This document shows positions 56,428 through 64,000 of a DNA stretch of 64,000 nucleotides, in pieces. Both the position numbers and the translations under genes were made by a program. The stretch is from SZUA-229 sp036567985. Lineage in GTDB: Bacteria; Pseudomonadota; Gammaproteobacteria; SZUA-229. The stretch is taken from positions 1 to 64,000 of the forward strand of contig DATCTK010000025.1 in NCBI GenBank assembly GCA_036567985.1. Reading direction: 5' to 3'. The notes beneath the pieces are model-generated. The model had not been told where the DNA came from. It searched no databases and saw only the letters and a list, made by a program, of their open reading frames with translations. Within the stretch, counting starts at the first letter, position 1. Each line of letters opens with the position of its first letter.

Positions 56428-56524
56428 GATATCTACAGCCTCTTTTCAGCGGGAGGAAAAACGCCTGCTGAAGGGGTCGCAAAACGGCTACGATCAAGAT
56501 CAGGTGGGGGTATTGAGGCTTATA

Positions 56525-56571
56525 GTCATTGTCGAATCATTGTAAGTTTTACGACTCTGTGTCAGTTTGAC
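56525..56571. promoter_or_regulatory. NorR-type binding sites, two strong and one weak
   Basis: GTAAGTTTTAC (56542-56552) and GTCAGTTTGAC (56561-56571) both fit the NorR core GT-N7-AC and are nearly perfect palindromes. A weaker GTCATTGTCGA (56525-56535) lies 17 bp upstream in the same orientation. Spacing of about 17-19 bp and distance of about 100 bp from the norC sigma-54 promoter resemble the E. coli enhancer with three sites. Confidence 0.7.
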
Positions 56572-56582
56572 AAAGGATTGAG

Positions 56583-56591
56583 TGCTATACT
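56583..56591 (+). promoter_or_regulatory. Extended -10 promoter of norR
   Basis: TGCTATACT is an extended -10 (TGN-TATACT) 46 bp before the norR start. The last NorR site (56561-56571) covers the matching -35 area, suggesting NorR represses its own gene. Confidence 0.5.
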
Positions 56592-56636
56592 TGTTGTTAA
56601 TTAGATAACATTATTGTTGTTAAAAGGACATCTGTT

Positions 56637-58226
56637 GTGAAAATGACATCTGATCAGAACTTCAATCGCACCCTGGTTAATCTGGTGTCCGACCTTTCTA
56701 TGGAATTGCCGGCGGCTGAGCGTTATCAGCATCTGCTTGAGGAAATGGCGGCAATTTTTCCCTTTGATTCAGCGGCGATATTGCAGCTTGAGGGTGACTA
56801 CCTCAGGCCGCTGGCGGTGAGAGGCCTGTTACCTGAGAGCATGGGGCGGCGGTTTCGTGTGGAGCAACACCCGCGATTATCACGGCTGTTACATTCGCGC
56901 GAGACCGTGCGCTTCCCGGCCGATAGCTCGCTGCCCGATCCCTATGACGGTCTGGTGGAAAACCAGGGTGAAAAACTCCATGTGCATGATTGCATGGGGG
57001 CATCGCTGTATATCGACAATCGCCCCTGGGGTGTGCTGACGCTGGATGCGATGGCGGCAGGTACGTTTGATCAGATAGACCTGATGGCGTTTGCTACTTT
57101 TCTACGACTAACCGAAGCCACGGTTAAGGCCGCGATGCGTATCGATACCCTGGCCGCCCGCGCCGAGTACGAACAGCGTACCTCGGCAGCGTTGCAGGCG
57201 GCTCAGTCGGAAGTAGCAGAAATAGTTGGTAGTAGTAAGGTAATCGAGACCTTACGCTCTGAAATTACAACCGTGGCAAAGTCCAGTCTCAGTGTGCTGG
57301 TGCAGGGTGAGACGGGTGTTGGCAAGGAACTGGTGGCTCGCCTGGTTCATGCGCAGTCACAACGGCAAAAAAAACCGCTGGTTTATGTTAATTGTGCGGC
57401 ATTACCCGAAGGCGTTGCTGAAAGTGAATTGTTTGGTCATGTGAAGGGCGCATTTTCCGGTGCCCATGCCGAGCGTTCGGGCAAGTTTGAAATAGCGGAT
57501 GGCGGCACCCTGTTTCTTGATGAAATCGGTGAATTGCCGTTAAATTTACAGGCGAAACTTCTGCGTGTATTACAAAGCGGCGAAATTCAACGGGTAGGCA
57601 GTGATAAACATATCGAGGTGGATGTGCGCATTGTCGCTGCCACTAACCGTAACCTGGAGCAGGAGATTCAACGACAGCAATTCCGTGCAGACCTGTATCA
57701 TCGCTTATCGGTATACCCGATTGAGGTGCCGCCACTGAGAGAGCGGGACGATGATGTGCTGTTGCTGGCTGGCTATTTTCTGGAGTCTAACCAGCACCGC
57801 TTCGGTGTGCAGGGCTTCCGTTTATCAGAGGCTGCCAGCACCGCTCTGCAGGAGTATCCCTGGCCCGGTAATGTGCGTGAGCTCGATCACGTGCTGAGTC
57901 GTGCCGGCCTCAAGGCGATGGCCTCTCAATCCCATGATGGGGTCATCATCATTCATGCGCAGCACCTTGATCTGAGTCTGGTTGATATGGCGATGGAAGT
58001 GGCAGGCACATTGCCCGGCGATGCGCTGGTTAGCACTGAACGTGCATTGTTACACTCGGAACTTGATTTGAAGAGTGCCGTTGATGAATTTCAACGGCAG
58101 TTAATACGGCAACGACTCAAGCAGTTTGAAGGTAACCGGGCTGCGGTGGCGCGTTCATTGCAGATGGATCGGGGCAACTTCCACCGTTTATTAAAGCGGC
58201 TGGATTTACTGGTAGAGCAGGGGTAA
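56637..58226 (+). CDS. norR: NO-responsive sigma-54 activator NorR
   Basis: A 529-residue enhancer-binding protein: N-terminal GAF domain (about 1-170, where NorR senses NO at a non-heme iron), linker, AAA+ domain with Walker A GETGVGKE (224-231) and the sigma-54 contact loop GAFSGA (271-276; consensus GAFTGA, E. coli NorR has GAFTGA), and a C-terminal Fis-type helix-turn-helix (NRAAVARSLQMDRGNFHRLL). The GTG start is supported by AAGGA; an ATG at 56643 is an alternative. Divergent from the norC operon it should activate. Confidence 0.93.
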   Translation: MKMTSDQNFNRTLVNLVSDLSMELPAAERYQHLLEEMAAIFPFDSAAILQLEGDYLRPLAVRGLLPESMGRRFRVEQHPRLSRLLHSRETVRFPADSSLPDPYDGLVENQGEKLHVHDCMGASLYIDNRPWGVLTLDAMAAGTFDQIDLMAFATFLRLTEATVKAAMRIDTLAARAEYEQRTSAALQAAQSEVAEIVGSSKVIETLRSEITTVAKSSLSVLVQGETGVGKELVARLVHAQSQRQKKPLVYVNCAALPEGVAESELFGHVKGAFSGAHAERSGKFEIADGGTLFLDEIGELPLNLQAKLLRVLQSGEIQRVGSDKHIEVDVRIVAATNRNLEQEIQRQQFRADLYHRLSVYPIEVPPLRERDDDVLLLAGYFLESNQHRFGVQGFRLSEAASTALQEYPWPGNVRELDHVLSRAGLKAMASQSHDGVIIIHAQHLDLSLVDMAMEVAGTLPGDALVSTERALLHSELDLKSAVDEFQRQLIRQRLKQFEGNRAAVARSLQMDRGNFHRLLKRLDLLVEQG

Positions 58227-58257
58227 ATAAAGTATCCGTTTGACTCAGCTCTACCAG
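58209..58257. repeat. 10-bp inverted repeat across the norR stop codon
   Basis: CTGGTAGAGC at 58209-58218 and its exact inverse GCTCTACCAG at 58248-58257 flank a 29-nt spacer holding the stop (58224-58226). No T run follows, so it may be a weak terminator or stabilising stem. Confidence 0.4.
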
Positions 58258-58421
58258 CGTGTTCAATGGAATAACCAGGTCGGTCATGGCAAAGCATCGC
58301 AGAAAATGCGTTTGCTTAGCCAGGGTTTTTGTTTTTGATTGTTCTGTCTTTTAGTGTAGAGTATTTGTTGTACAGGCACACAGCATCATTCTTTCGATAT
58401 CAAAACACAGCGCAGACTGAT

Positions 58422-58865
58422 ATGAACATTAAACAATTTATGTCTCAGGATCACAAAGATTGTGATCTGTTTTTTGCCAAAACTGAAACAGCTGTTTCAG
58501 CGGAAGACTGGACAGAAGCCAGCCAGACATTCAATGCGTTTATTGAGGCCATGGAACATCACCTTGGTTTCGAAGAACAGGTATTGTTCCCGACTTTCGA
58601 AGAAAGCACCGGTATGACGACGGGGCCCACCGTAATGATGCGACTGGAGCATGACCAGATGCGCGACCTTTTTGCTGAAATGCGGGATGCGCTGAAGCAG
58701 CAGCAAAGTGATGATTACCTTGGCGCGGCCGAAACACTGCTAATGCTGATGCAGCAGCACAATATGAAGGAAGAGCAGATTTTATATAACATGATGGATC
58801 AGGCGCTTTCATCTGAAGCCACTGACTGGCAACAGGCATTTAAGGACTGGAACCCCGGAGCATGA
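58422..58865 (+). CDS. Bacterial hemerythrin-domain protein
   Basis: A 147-residue hemerythrin with di-iron ligands recognisable: H11, H46/H47 with E51, H77, H113 with E117, in a four-helix bundle (QDHKDCD, MEHHLGFEEQ, LEHDQMR, QQHNMKEEQ). It may bind O2 or NO. ATG at 58422 is chosen; the frame extends 31 codons upstream with no ribosome site. It overlaps the DUF2249 gene by 4 bp. Its place between norR and the membrane protein suggests a role in NO handling. Confidence 0.85.
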   Translation: MNIKQFMSQDHKDCDLFFAKTETAVSAEDWTEASQTFNAFIEAMEHHLGFEEQVLFPTFEESTGMTTGPTVMMRLEHDQMRDLFAEMRDALKQQQSDDYLGAAETLLMLMQQHNMKEEQILYNMMDQALSSEATDWQQAFKDWNPGA

Positions 58866-59140
58866 GCCGCGAGGTATTGCTTGATGTCAGCGACCTTGAG
58901 CCACCGGAGCCGCTGGTACAAACACTGGATGCGGCTGAACAACTCCAGCCCGGGCAGTATTTGCGTATGTTGCATCGGCGTGAACCCTATCCGCTCTACA
59001 GCAATTTAGAAGCGTCACATTTCAGGTATTACACACGCCCTGGAACCAGCACCGCGGTTGAAGTTTTTATCTGGTCAGAAAATGATGCCGAAGCGGCCAG
59101 TGCGGTGCAGGCCATTATCGACGCCAGCCACGACCATTAA
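58862..59140 (+). CDS. DUF2249 protein
   Basis: A 92-residue protein of the DUF2249 family (DVSDLEPPEPLVQTLDAAEQLQPGQYLRMLHRREPYPLY). Members occur next to hemerythrin and NO-related genes, with an unknown function and possible SirA/TusA-like fold. Overlaps the hemerythrin by 4 bp (ATGA) and precedes the membrane protein by 17 bp. Confidence 0.85.
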   Translation: MSREVLLDVSDLEPPEPLVQTLDAAEQLQPGQYLRMLHRREPYPLYSNLEASHFRYYTRPGTSTAVEVFIWSENDAEAASAVQAIIDASHDH

Positions 59141-59157
59141 CCCATGCCCGTGAACTG

Positions 59158-60459
59158 ATGAACGCCAGTCTTTCACTTCAGCAGTCTCCTGCCTTTTCCG
59201 TGCCTGCCCGGTTCCTGGTCAGCGCGCCCCTGTTCAGCCTGAGTGCAGCACTGTTAATGCTGTATTACGGGCCGCAAATGATCAGCGATCGCTGGACGCC
59301 CGAGCTGCTCGCCGTCACCCATTTGCTGACGCTGGGATTTTTTGCCATGAGCATGTTTGGTGCCATGCTGCAACTGATACCGGTACTTATGGGTGTCGTC
59401 ATACCGCAAGCGGTATTTTTCAGTCGCATTATTTATGCCGCGTTATTTATCGGCTGCATTAGCCTCGCCAGCGGCTGGTTAACACACACACCGCTACTGT
59501 TTATTATCGCCCTGATCTCACTGGGCGTTTCTTTCTGTATTTTTCTGCTGCTGGCAAGCGAACGTCTGCTGCGCTCAAAAAGTCGTCACGCGACTCGCAG
59601 TATGATGTTGCTGGCATTATTTGCCCTGTTTGTCACCGCAGGTCTGGGGATTTATCTGGCACTGGCCTACACCAATCAGGGGTTTACACTGGCACGCCTG
59701 CGGACTGATCTGCATTTGAGCTGGGGACTGTTCGGCTGGGTGCTGTTACTAATTATGGCGGTGGCGTATCAGGTTATCCCCATGTTTCAGATTACCGATG
59801 AGTACCCGGCATTGCATCAACGCTGGCTGGGCTGGCTGGTGTTCGCTATTCTACTCATGCTGACTGCGACTTATGTGTGGCCACTGGGAATTTTAAAAAC
59901 TGTTGCCAGCACACTGCTCGCAATTTGCATGCTGACTTTTGCGCTCACCACGCTCTGGCTGCTGCATCGTCGTCGTCGCCAGCTGCCCGACCTGACCCTG
60001 AACTTCTGGCGACTCGCCATGCTCAGTATTGGCCTGCTTGCGCTGATCTGGCTTGTTGCAACGGTATTCACCATACAGTTGCCAACATTATTCACCGGCG
60101 TGTTATTTGTTCACGGTTTTGCCATGACCACGGTGAGTGGCATGATGTATAAAATCGTGCCGTTTTTAATCTGGTTGCACCTGAGTACACAGAACAAAAA
60201 CCTGCGTGACCAGGGCGCTCGAGAGGCGCAGGTGAAAGTGCCGCATATGCGCAAAATTATTCCTGAAGTCCCCGGCCAGTGGCAATTCAGATTGCATCTG
60301 GCGAGCCTGTTGTTGCTGTTAGCCGCAACACTGTGGCCGCTGTGGTTTTTTTACCCAGCCGCGCTGTTGTTTGCCATTGCCCAGGCCGCATTATTGTTTA
60401 ATCTGTTGAAAGCCGCTGGTTTCTATCGACAGACCATTGCAGAGCTGGCGCGTCATTAA
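59158..60459 (+). CDS. Polytopic membrane protein of NO/denitrification clusters
   Basis: A 433-residue membrane protein with about 11-12 hydrophobic segments. Histidines in the helices (VTHLLTLGFFAMSMFGAMLQ, LHLSWGLFGW, FVHGFAMTTVSGMMY) suggest heme or metal binding as in heme-copper oxidase or NnrS relatives. I do not recognise a named family. It sits with hemerythrin and DUF2249 and upstream of nnrS, so it likely belongs to the NO-response module. ATG after 17 bp. Confidence 0.6.
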   Translation: MNASLSLQQSPAFSVPARFLVSAPLFSLSAALLMLYYGPQMISDRWTPELLAVTHLLTLGFFAMSMFGAMLQLIPVLMGVVIPQAVFFSRIIYAALFIGCISLASGWLTHTPLLFIIALISLGVSFCIFLLLASERLLRSKSRHATRSMMLLALFALFVTAGLGIYLALAYTNQGFTLARLRTDLHLSWGLFGWVLLLIMAVAYQVIPMFQITDEYPALHQRWLGWLVFAILLMLTATYVWPLGILKTVASTLLAICMLTFALTTLWLLHRRRRQLPDLTLNFWRLAMLSIGLLALIWLVATVFTIQLPTLFTGVLFVHGFAMTTVSGMMYKIVPFLIWLHLSTQNKNLRDQGAREAQVKVPHMRKIIPEVPGQWQFRLHLASLLLLLAATLWPLWFFYPAALLFAIAQAALLFNLLKAAGFYRQTIAELARH

Positions 60460-60692
60460 GAACCTTCAATGCTCGGCAGGTTGATCATTGCATAATAGAC
60501 CGGGTGTTACGCGGCTGGGTATCCCCGGCCAGACTATGGGTTTTTTGCTGTTAAAAGCCTCCATACTGATTACATTGCTGGCGCGCGACCTTAACTCTCT
60601 GTAATTGAGCTAAGGCTCATTCGCAGACGCAGACACTGTTCGGGTTGTATCTATCCGGGCCGGGTAATAGATTGAACTGCAGGAGAAAGCAG

Positions 60693-61898
60693 ATGCTGCA
60701 CAATATTGATAATAACGCTGAAGCCCTGGCTATTCCGGCGCCGCTGCGACTGGCATTCAGGCCCTTGTTTCTTGGTGGCGCGTTGTTTTCCATAGTCGCC
60801 ATGGGCTGGTGGATCTATTTCTGGTTGCAGCCCTCTGGCTGGGCACCCTATGGTGGGCCGATCTGGTGGCACGGGCATGAAATGCTGTTCGGCTTTGGCG
60901 CTGCCATTGTGGTGGGTTTTTTACTGACGGCCGTACAGTCCTGGACCGGTGTCCGCGGTCTGCGTGGCACGCCCTTATTCGTGCTGGTGATCAGCTGGCT
61001 GCTGGGGCGATTGTCACTGGGCTTTGCCAGCGCCGATAGCGGCTGGTGGCTTGCCGCTATTGACCTGAGCTATATGCTGCTGGCCAGCCTGGCCATGGCC
61101 TATCCAGTGATTAAGGTAAACCAGTGGCGTAATCTCATATTCGTACCCATGTTGCTGTTACTGACGATATTAAACGGTGTCAGTCATTGGGCGGTTCTTA
61201 GCGGGCAGGGTGCGTTGGCCATTCAGGCATTACATGGCACGATCATGTTGTTTGTATTGATCATTGCGGTACTCGGTGGGCGGGTGATTCCATCCTTTAC
61301 CAGTAATGGCACCGGTTGCCGCAAACTGCCACCGATTCAATGGCTGGAAGCGGTCAGTATTATCAGCATTCTCTGTATGCTGGTGTTCGGGCTGGTGGGT
61401 TTTGCAAATGTGTCGTCGCTGCTGCTGATATCCGTTGCGGGCATTGCCGCGATAGCCAATGGCTGGCGTTTTTTACGCTGGGGTTTTCAATATACCGTGT
61501 CCGTACCACTGTTATGGTCGTTGCACCTGGCCTATGCATTTATTCCCCTGGGTTTTCTTTTGCTGGCACTGTACGGCGTGGGGATGCTGGAGAATATCAG
61601 CGCCGCCTTACACAGTTTTACCGTGGGCGCCATCGGCGGCATGATTCTGGCCATGATCTCCCGTGTCACCCTGGGGCACACTGGCCGGCAGCTGCAGCCG
61701 CCGCGTCTGATGAGCCTGGCCTATCTGCTTATCATAAGCGCCGCCGTGGTGCGTGTGCTGTTGCCAGCCGGCTGGCCGGCGCTGGCTTCCTGGGGTATCG
61801 GGCTTGCCGGGGTGGCCTGGTTACTGGCCTATGGGATTTATGTGTTTTTCTATGCACCCATGCTGCTTAAACCCAGAGTGGATGGTTCGCCCGGTTAA
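60693..61898 (+). CDS. nnrS: NnrS family heme- and copper-containing membrane protein
   Basis: A 401-residue protein with 12 helices. AFRPLFLGGALFSIVAMGWW at the start, IWWHGHEMLFGFGAAIVVGFLL and LHSFTVGAIGGMILAMISRVTLGHTGR are the NnrS signature segments with conserved histidines. NnrS relieves nitrosative stress and is regulated by NO in other bacteria. AGGAG at 60681-60685 supports the ATG at 60693. The 233-bp gap upstream has no clear sigma-54 or FNR site. Confidence 0.92.
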   Translation: MLHNIDNNAEALAIPAPLRLAFRPLFLGGALFSIVAMGWWIYFWLQPSGWAPYGGPIWWHGHEMLFGFGAAIVVGFLLTAVQSWTGVRGLRGTPLFVLVISWLLGRLSLGFASADSGWWLAAIDLSYMLLASLAMAYPVIKVNQWRNLIFVPMLLLLTILNGVSHWAVLSGQGALAIQALHGTIMLFVLIIAVLGGRVIPSFTSNGTGCRKLPPIQWLEAVSIISILCMLVFGLVGFANVSSLLLISVAGIAAIANGWRFLRWGFQYTVSVPLLWSLHLAYAFIPLGFLLLALYGVGMLENISAALHSFTVGAIGGMILAMISRVTLGHTGRQLQPPRLMSLAYLLIISAAVVRVLLPAGWPALASWGIGLAGVAWLLAYGIYVFFYAPMLLKPRVDGSPG

Positions 61899-61932
61899 TC
61901 GTCGATAGCGCACTACGCCGCGTTCGATCTGC

Positions 61933-61946
61933 TTGATCGGAATCAA
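61933..61946 (+). promoter_or_regulatory. FNR/ANR-type box upstream of ubiT
   Basis: TTGATCGGAATCAA is a perfect match to TTGAT-N4-ATCAA. Its centre is about 64 bp before the ubiT ATG, a position suited to class II activation from a start near 61981. It indicates induction at low oxygen. Confidence 0.75.
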
Positions 61947-62003
61947 GCGTTTTTTGCGCCAGAGAGGTTAGTCTGGTGTGTCTTGAATTATCAGGTGATG
62001 AAT

Positions 62004-62483
62004 ATGACTGCGCCGCCCAAACCGCTGGCTTTTACCTTGCGAATGCTACCCCAGTCAGTGCAGAGCCAACTGCTGGCGCGGGGGATCAATCATCTGCTGC
62101 TGGGCCAGACGATCGCAGAACAACTTGTTTTACTGAATGGTAAACGGCTGGCCATCGAGATTACTGACACCGCCAGCTGTTTCAATTTCACGGTCAAATG
62201 TGGTCGGCTGTATCCCACCCGTTATGCCAGTCACCACCAGAGCTGGGACGTCTGTATCCGGGGCAGGCTGGAACACTTCTGGCAACTGGCCACGCGAGTT
62301 GAAGATCCCGATACCCTGTTTTTCAATCGGCAACTGGAAATAGAAGGCGAGACCGCCACCGGGCTGTATATCAAAAACCTGCTCGACAGTCTCGACTATG
62401 ACTGGGATGCCCATTTTCAGGCGATGCTGGGCAAGCGCCTCGCCACGTTGCCGCTGGCCTTGTGGAAGAGGCGAATGATCTGA
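62004..62483 (+). CDS. ubiT: UbiT, SCP2-domain protein of anaerobic ubiquinone synthesis
   Basis: A 159-residue SCP2-type lipid-binding protein (LARGINHLLLGQTIAEQL, LFFNRQLEIEGETATGLYIKNLLD). UbiT carries ubiquinone intermediates in the oxygen-independent UbiU/UbiV pathway. The ATG at 62004 has AGGTG 6 nt upstream; ATG 61998 is an alternative. It converges with ubiV, with a 101-bp gap. In many bacteria ubiT is divergent from ubiUV, so this arrangement is less usual. Confidence 0.85.
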   Translation: MTAPPKPLAFTLRMLPQSVQSQLLARGINHLLLGQTIAEQLVLLNGKRLAIEITDTASCFNFTVKCGRLYPTRYASHHQSWDVCIRGRLEHFWQLATRVEDPDTLFFNRQLEIEGETATGLYIKNLLDSLDYDWDAHFQAMLGKRLATLPLALWKRRMI

Positions 62484-62584
62484 AGCCTGTGATGAAGAGT
62501 GGAGTGCTACGAACCGACTCTTTGTATGCCAGCAGCAGAATATAAATCACCGAGATCGCCTCTGCGTTGATGGCCACGGATGCC

Positions 62585-63505
62585 TTATCTCTGACGTATG
62601 AATAAGTCATCAAGCCTGTCTTCGTCGAGCCACTCCATGCCCGGCCTGTCATACCAGTAACCGTTGGCTGGCGAGCCGCAGCTCAGGCGGTTAATCCGGC
62701 TTTCCGCTTCGCGGGGATCTAAGCTGTTTCCCAGCACCTGTGAATACAGGGCGACGATCTCGGCCATATGCTGCGACTGGGGAGAGAGCCGCACTACATC
62801 GGTGTTAAGTTCACGCAAAGTCGGAATGGCCCGAACCAGGTTACAGGTGGTGGCCGACTGGGTCTGTATTCCATTGAGGGTGAGAAATGCTTGCTGGTCG
62901 CGGGTATTCATTGCCAGGCCGTCGGCAAAATCACCGCAGCGTAACTGGCAGTTGTCCTTGGGTAACTGCTCGGCACGGGCGGTAAAACAGCGAGCCGAAA
63001 AGGCCAGCGGCAGTCGCCCGAAAACCAGAACTTCAGTCTCCATTTGTGCCGGCCTGTGCTGTTGCATCTCAGCCAGGGCCTGCTGTGACAGCTCAACCGG
63101 CATGACCCAGCGCCTGGCGCCATTGTCGTGGTGCAGTGCCAGTGACTCGGGGTTGTAGATATTCAAATGGGGGCCAGCGACATACGCACGACCTTTAAGA
63201 TTCTGTACCGCTGTCATGTCATTGGCTTCAACCAGAAACTCGCCGTTCTGGGCAATACGCCGCAGCACGCTGATTTCCGATTCGGCCTCGATCAGGGCCA
63301 GGCTTGAGAGCACGACCGCCTTGCCGGCTGCGGTCAATTGCCGGGCGATTTGCAGCCAGTCATCCAGGCGCAGGGCGCGCCGTTTCGAGCAGACCACTTC
63401 ACCGAGATAGACCATATCCACCGGCCATTCGGCCACCTGACGGTAAAAATCCATCACCTGCTGTTTGGGCCAGAAATAGAGTATGGGTCCAAGTGCGAGT
63501 TTCAT
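62585..63505 (-). CDS. ubiV: UbiV, U32-family Fe-S protein
   Basis: A 306-residue U32 peptidase-family protein. MKLALGPILYFWPKQQV, VYLGEVVCSKRRAL, and ARCFTARAEQLPKDNCQLRCG with [4Fe-4S] cysteines match UbiV, which with UbiU hydroxylates ubiquinone precursors without O2. The ATG at 63505 overlaps the ubiU stop by 4 bp (ATGA); a second ATG at 63511 is possible. Confidence 0.92.
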   Translation of the reverse strand: MKLALGPILYFWPKQQVMDFYRQVAEWPVDMVYLGEVVCSKRRALRLDDWLQIARQLTAAGKAVVLSSLALIEAESEISVLRRIAQNGEFLVEANDMTAVQNLKGRAYVAGPHLNIYNPESLALHHDNGARRWVMPVELSQQALAEMQQHRPAQMETEVLVFGRLPLAFSARCFTARAEQLPKDNCQLRCGDFADGLAMNTRDQQAFLTLNGIQTQSATTCNLVRAIPTLRELNTDVVRLSPQSQHMAEIVALYSQVLGNSLDPREAESRINRLSCGSPANGYWYDRPGMEWLDEDRLDDLFIRQR

Positions 63506-64000
63506 TGCCATTGTCGATCCAGTGCCCCCAGGGTGTGGGTATTGCCTTCGGCAAGTTTGTCGAGCTGCGTGATCCATTCCTTGCGGGGCGTATAGTTATC
63601 GGGATCGCGCTCTGCCGCATCCAGTGCCTGGCGCAGTACCCGGGTGACCTGGGCAACGTAAGCGGGGCTGCGCTGGCGGCCTTCGATTTTTATCGCGCTG
63701 ACGCCGCTGCGCACCAGTTCGGGCAGTATGTCCAGCACCGAGAGGCTGGTGGGTTCCTCCAGCGCATAGCCGAGTTCCTGGTTGACCTCGAAACGGCCCT
63801 TGCACAGCACCGGATAGCCGGCGCTCTCCTGTGGTTTATACACATCGATCAACACCTCATTCAGACGGACTTCGCGCCCTGCAGCGGTTTCCTGCCATTG
63901 CACCGCATGGGCTGGCGAGCAGGCGCCACAGGTATTGGGTGATTCACCGGTAACATAGGAGGAGAGATAGCAGCGCCCCTCGACCATCACACACAGTGAG
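63502..64000 (-). CDS. ubiU: UbiU, U32-family Fe-S protein, partial at window edge
   Basis: The C-terminal 165 residues or so of UbiU, entering from the right edge. MMVEGRCYLSSYVTGESP, NTCGACSP, NEVLIDVYKPQE and KIEGRQRSPAYVAQ are UbiU signatures, including Fe-S cysteines. The frame continues through the edge at 64000 (SLC before the first shown Met), so the true start is outside. It partners UbiV, whose start overlaps its stop. Confidence 0.93.
   Translation of the reverse strand, partial: SLCVMVEGRCYLSSYVTGESPNTCGACSPAHAVQWQETAAGREVRLNEVLIDVYKPQESAGYPVLCKGRFEVNQELGYALEEPTSLSVLDILPELVRSGVSAIKIEGRQRSPAYVAQVTRVLRQALDAAERDPDNYTPRKEWITQLDKLAEGNTHTLGALDRQWQ

Noticed and set aside
58287..58300. 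Sigma-54-like TGGCA element before the hemerythrin gene
   Set aside because: GG and GC are only 9 bp apart instead of 10, so the spacing is wrong.
60606..60619. TGAGC-N4-GCTCA palindrome before nnrS
   Set aside because: Spacing resembles FNR-type sites, but the half-sites do not match TTGAT; I cannot assign a regulator.
61316..61870. 184-residue open frame overlapping nnrS on the + strand
   Set aside because: It is an alternate frame of the NnrS gene, whose membrane segments and conserved motifs are clear.
63304..63942. 212-residue open frame on the + strand
   Set aside because: It is antisense to ubiV and ubiU, whose signatures are strong; the frame has no recognisable domain.

Overview
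The window is a chromosomal segment of a gammaproteobacterium with a polar-type flagellum. The clues are the Pseudomonas/Vibrio-like order flhB-flhA-flhF-flhG-fliA-cheY-cheZ-cheA-cheB-motC-motD-parC-parP-cheW, the presence of gluQ-dksA, dapC-dapD and ubiTUV, and protein sequences close to gammaproteobacterial families. I cannot name the genus. A complete nitric oxide reductase cluster and oxygen-independent ubiquinone genes indicate a facultative anaerobe that handles NO. No rRNA, tRNA, CRISPR array or prophage was seen.

Layout: (1) 1-1,480: the end of a YbgA-like gene, a REP-associated (RAYT) transposase and a small array of 24-bp repeats. (2) 1,476-18,849: an emrE-type SMR pump, then a long flagellar/chemotaxis block, all on the + strand. 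It starts unusually at fliQ, from its own sigma-54-type promoter. A sigma-28-type promoter follows fliA and leads into cheY, and a second sigma-54-type promoter precedes cheW. (3) 18,854-25,268: an HDOD histidine kinase and a response regulator with GGDEF and EAL domains on the - strand, then a second FlhG/MinD-like ATPase with a long unrecognised C-terminal half. (4) 25,292-31,563: an ArsC-like protein, dapD, dapC, a VOC protein, a YcgN-like protein and pepN. (5) 31,831-46,512: two more GGDEF-EAL proteins, acs, gluQ, dksA, xseA, a SoxXA-binding-like lipoprotein, guaB and guaA, with several families of short repeats in the gaps. (6) 46,513-50,652: an AT-richer patch with gene-relic sequence, a TonB-dependent receptor, a FeeM-like N-acyl amino acid synthase and a broken TauD-family dioxygenase. 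(7) 50,809-61,898: the NO module norCBDQEF (- strand), divergent norR, then a hemerythrin, a DUF2249 protein, a polytopic membrane protein and NnrS (+ strand). (8) 61,933-64,000: an FNR/ANR-type box, ubiT, and ubiV-ubiU converging on it. ubiU runs off the window edge.

How the parts work together: the flagellar block encodes the end of the export gate, the polar placement GTPase/ATPase pair FlhF/FlhG, the late sigma factor FliA, the chemotaxis phosphorelay, a second stator pair (MotCD) and the ParC/ParP polar positioning system. Three GGDEF-EAL proteins near it suggest c-di-GMP control of motility versus attachment. In the NO module the intergenic region 56,313-56,636 carries a near-consensus sigma-54 promoter facing norC and NorR-type sites next to the norR promoter, so NO sensed by NorR should switch on NO reduction. 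The flanking hemerythrin, DUF2249 and NnrS genes and FNR-controlled ubiTUV extend this into a low-oxygen respiration programme.

All functional assignments come from reading the translated sequence and remembered family features. No database search was run.
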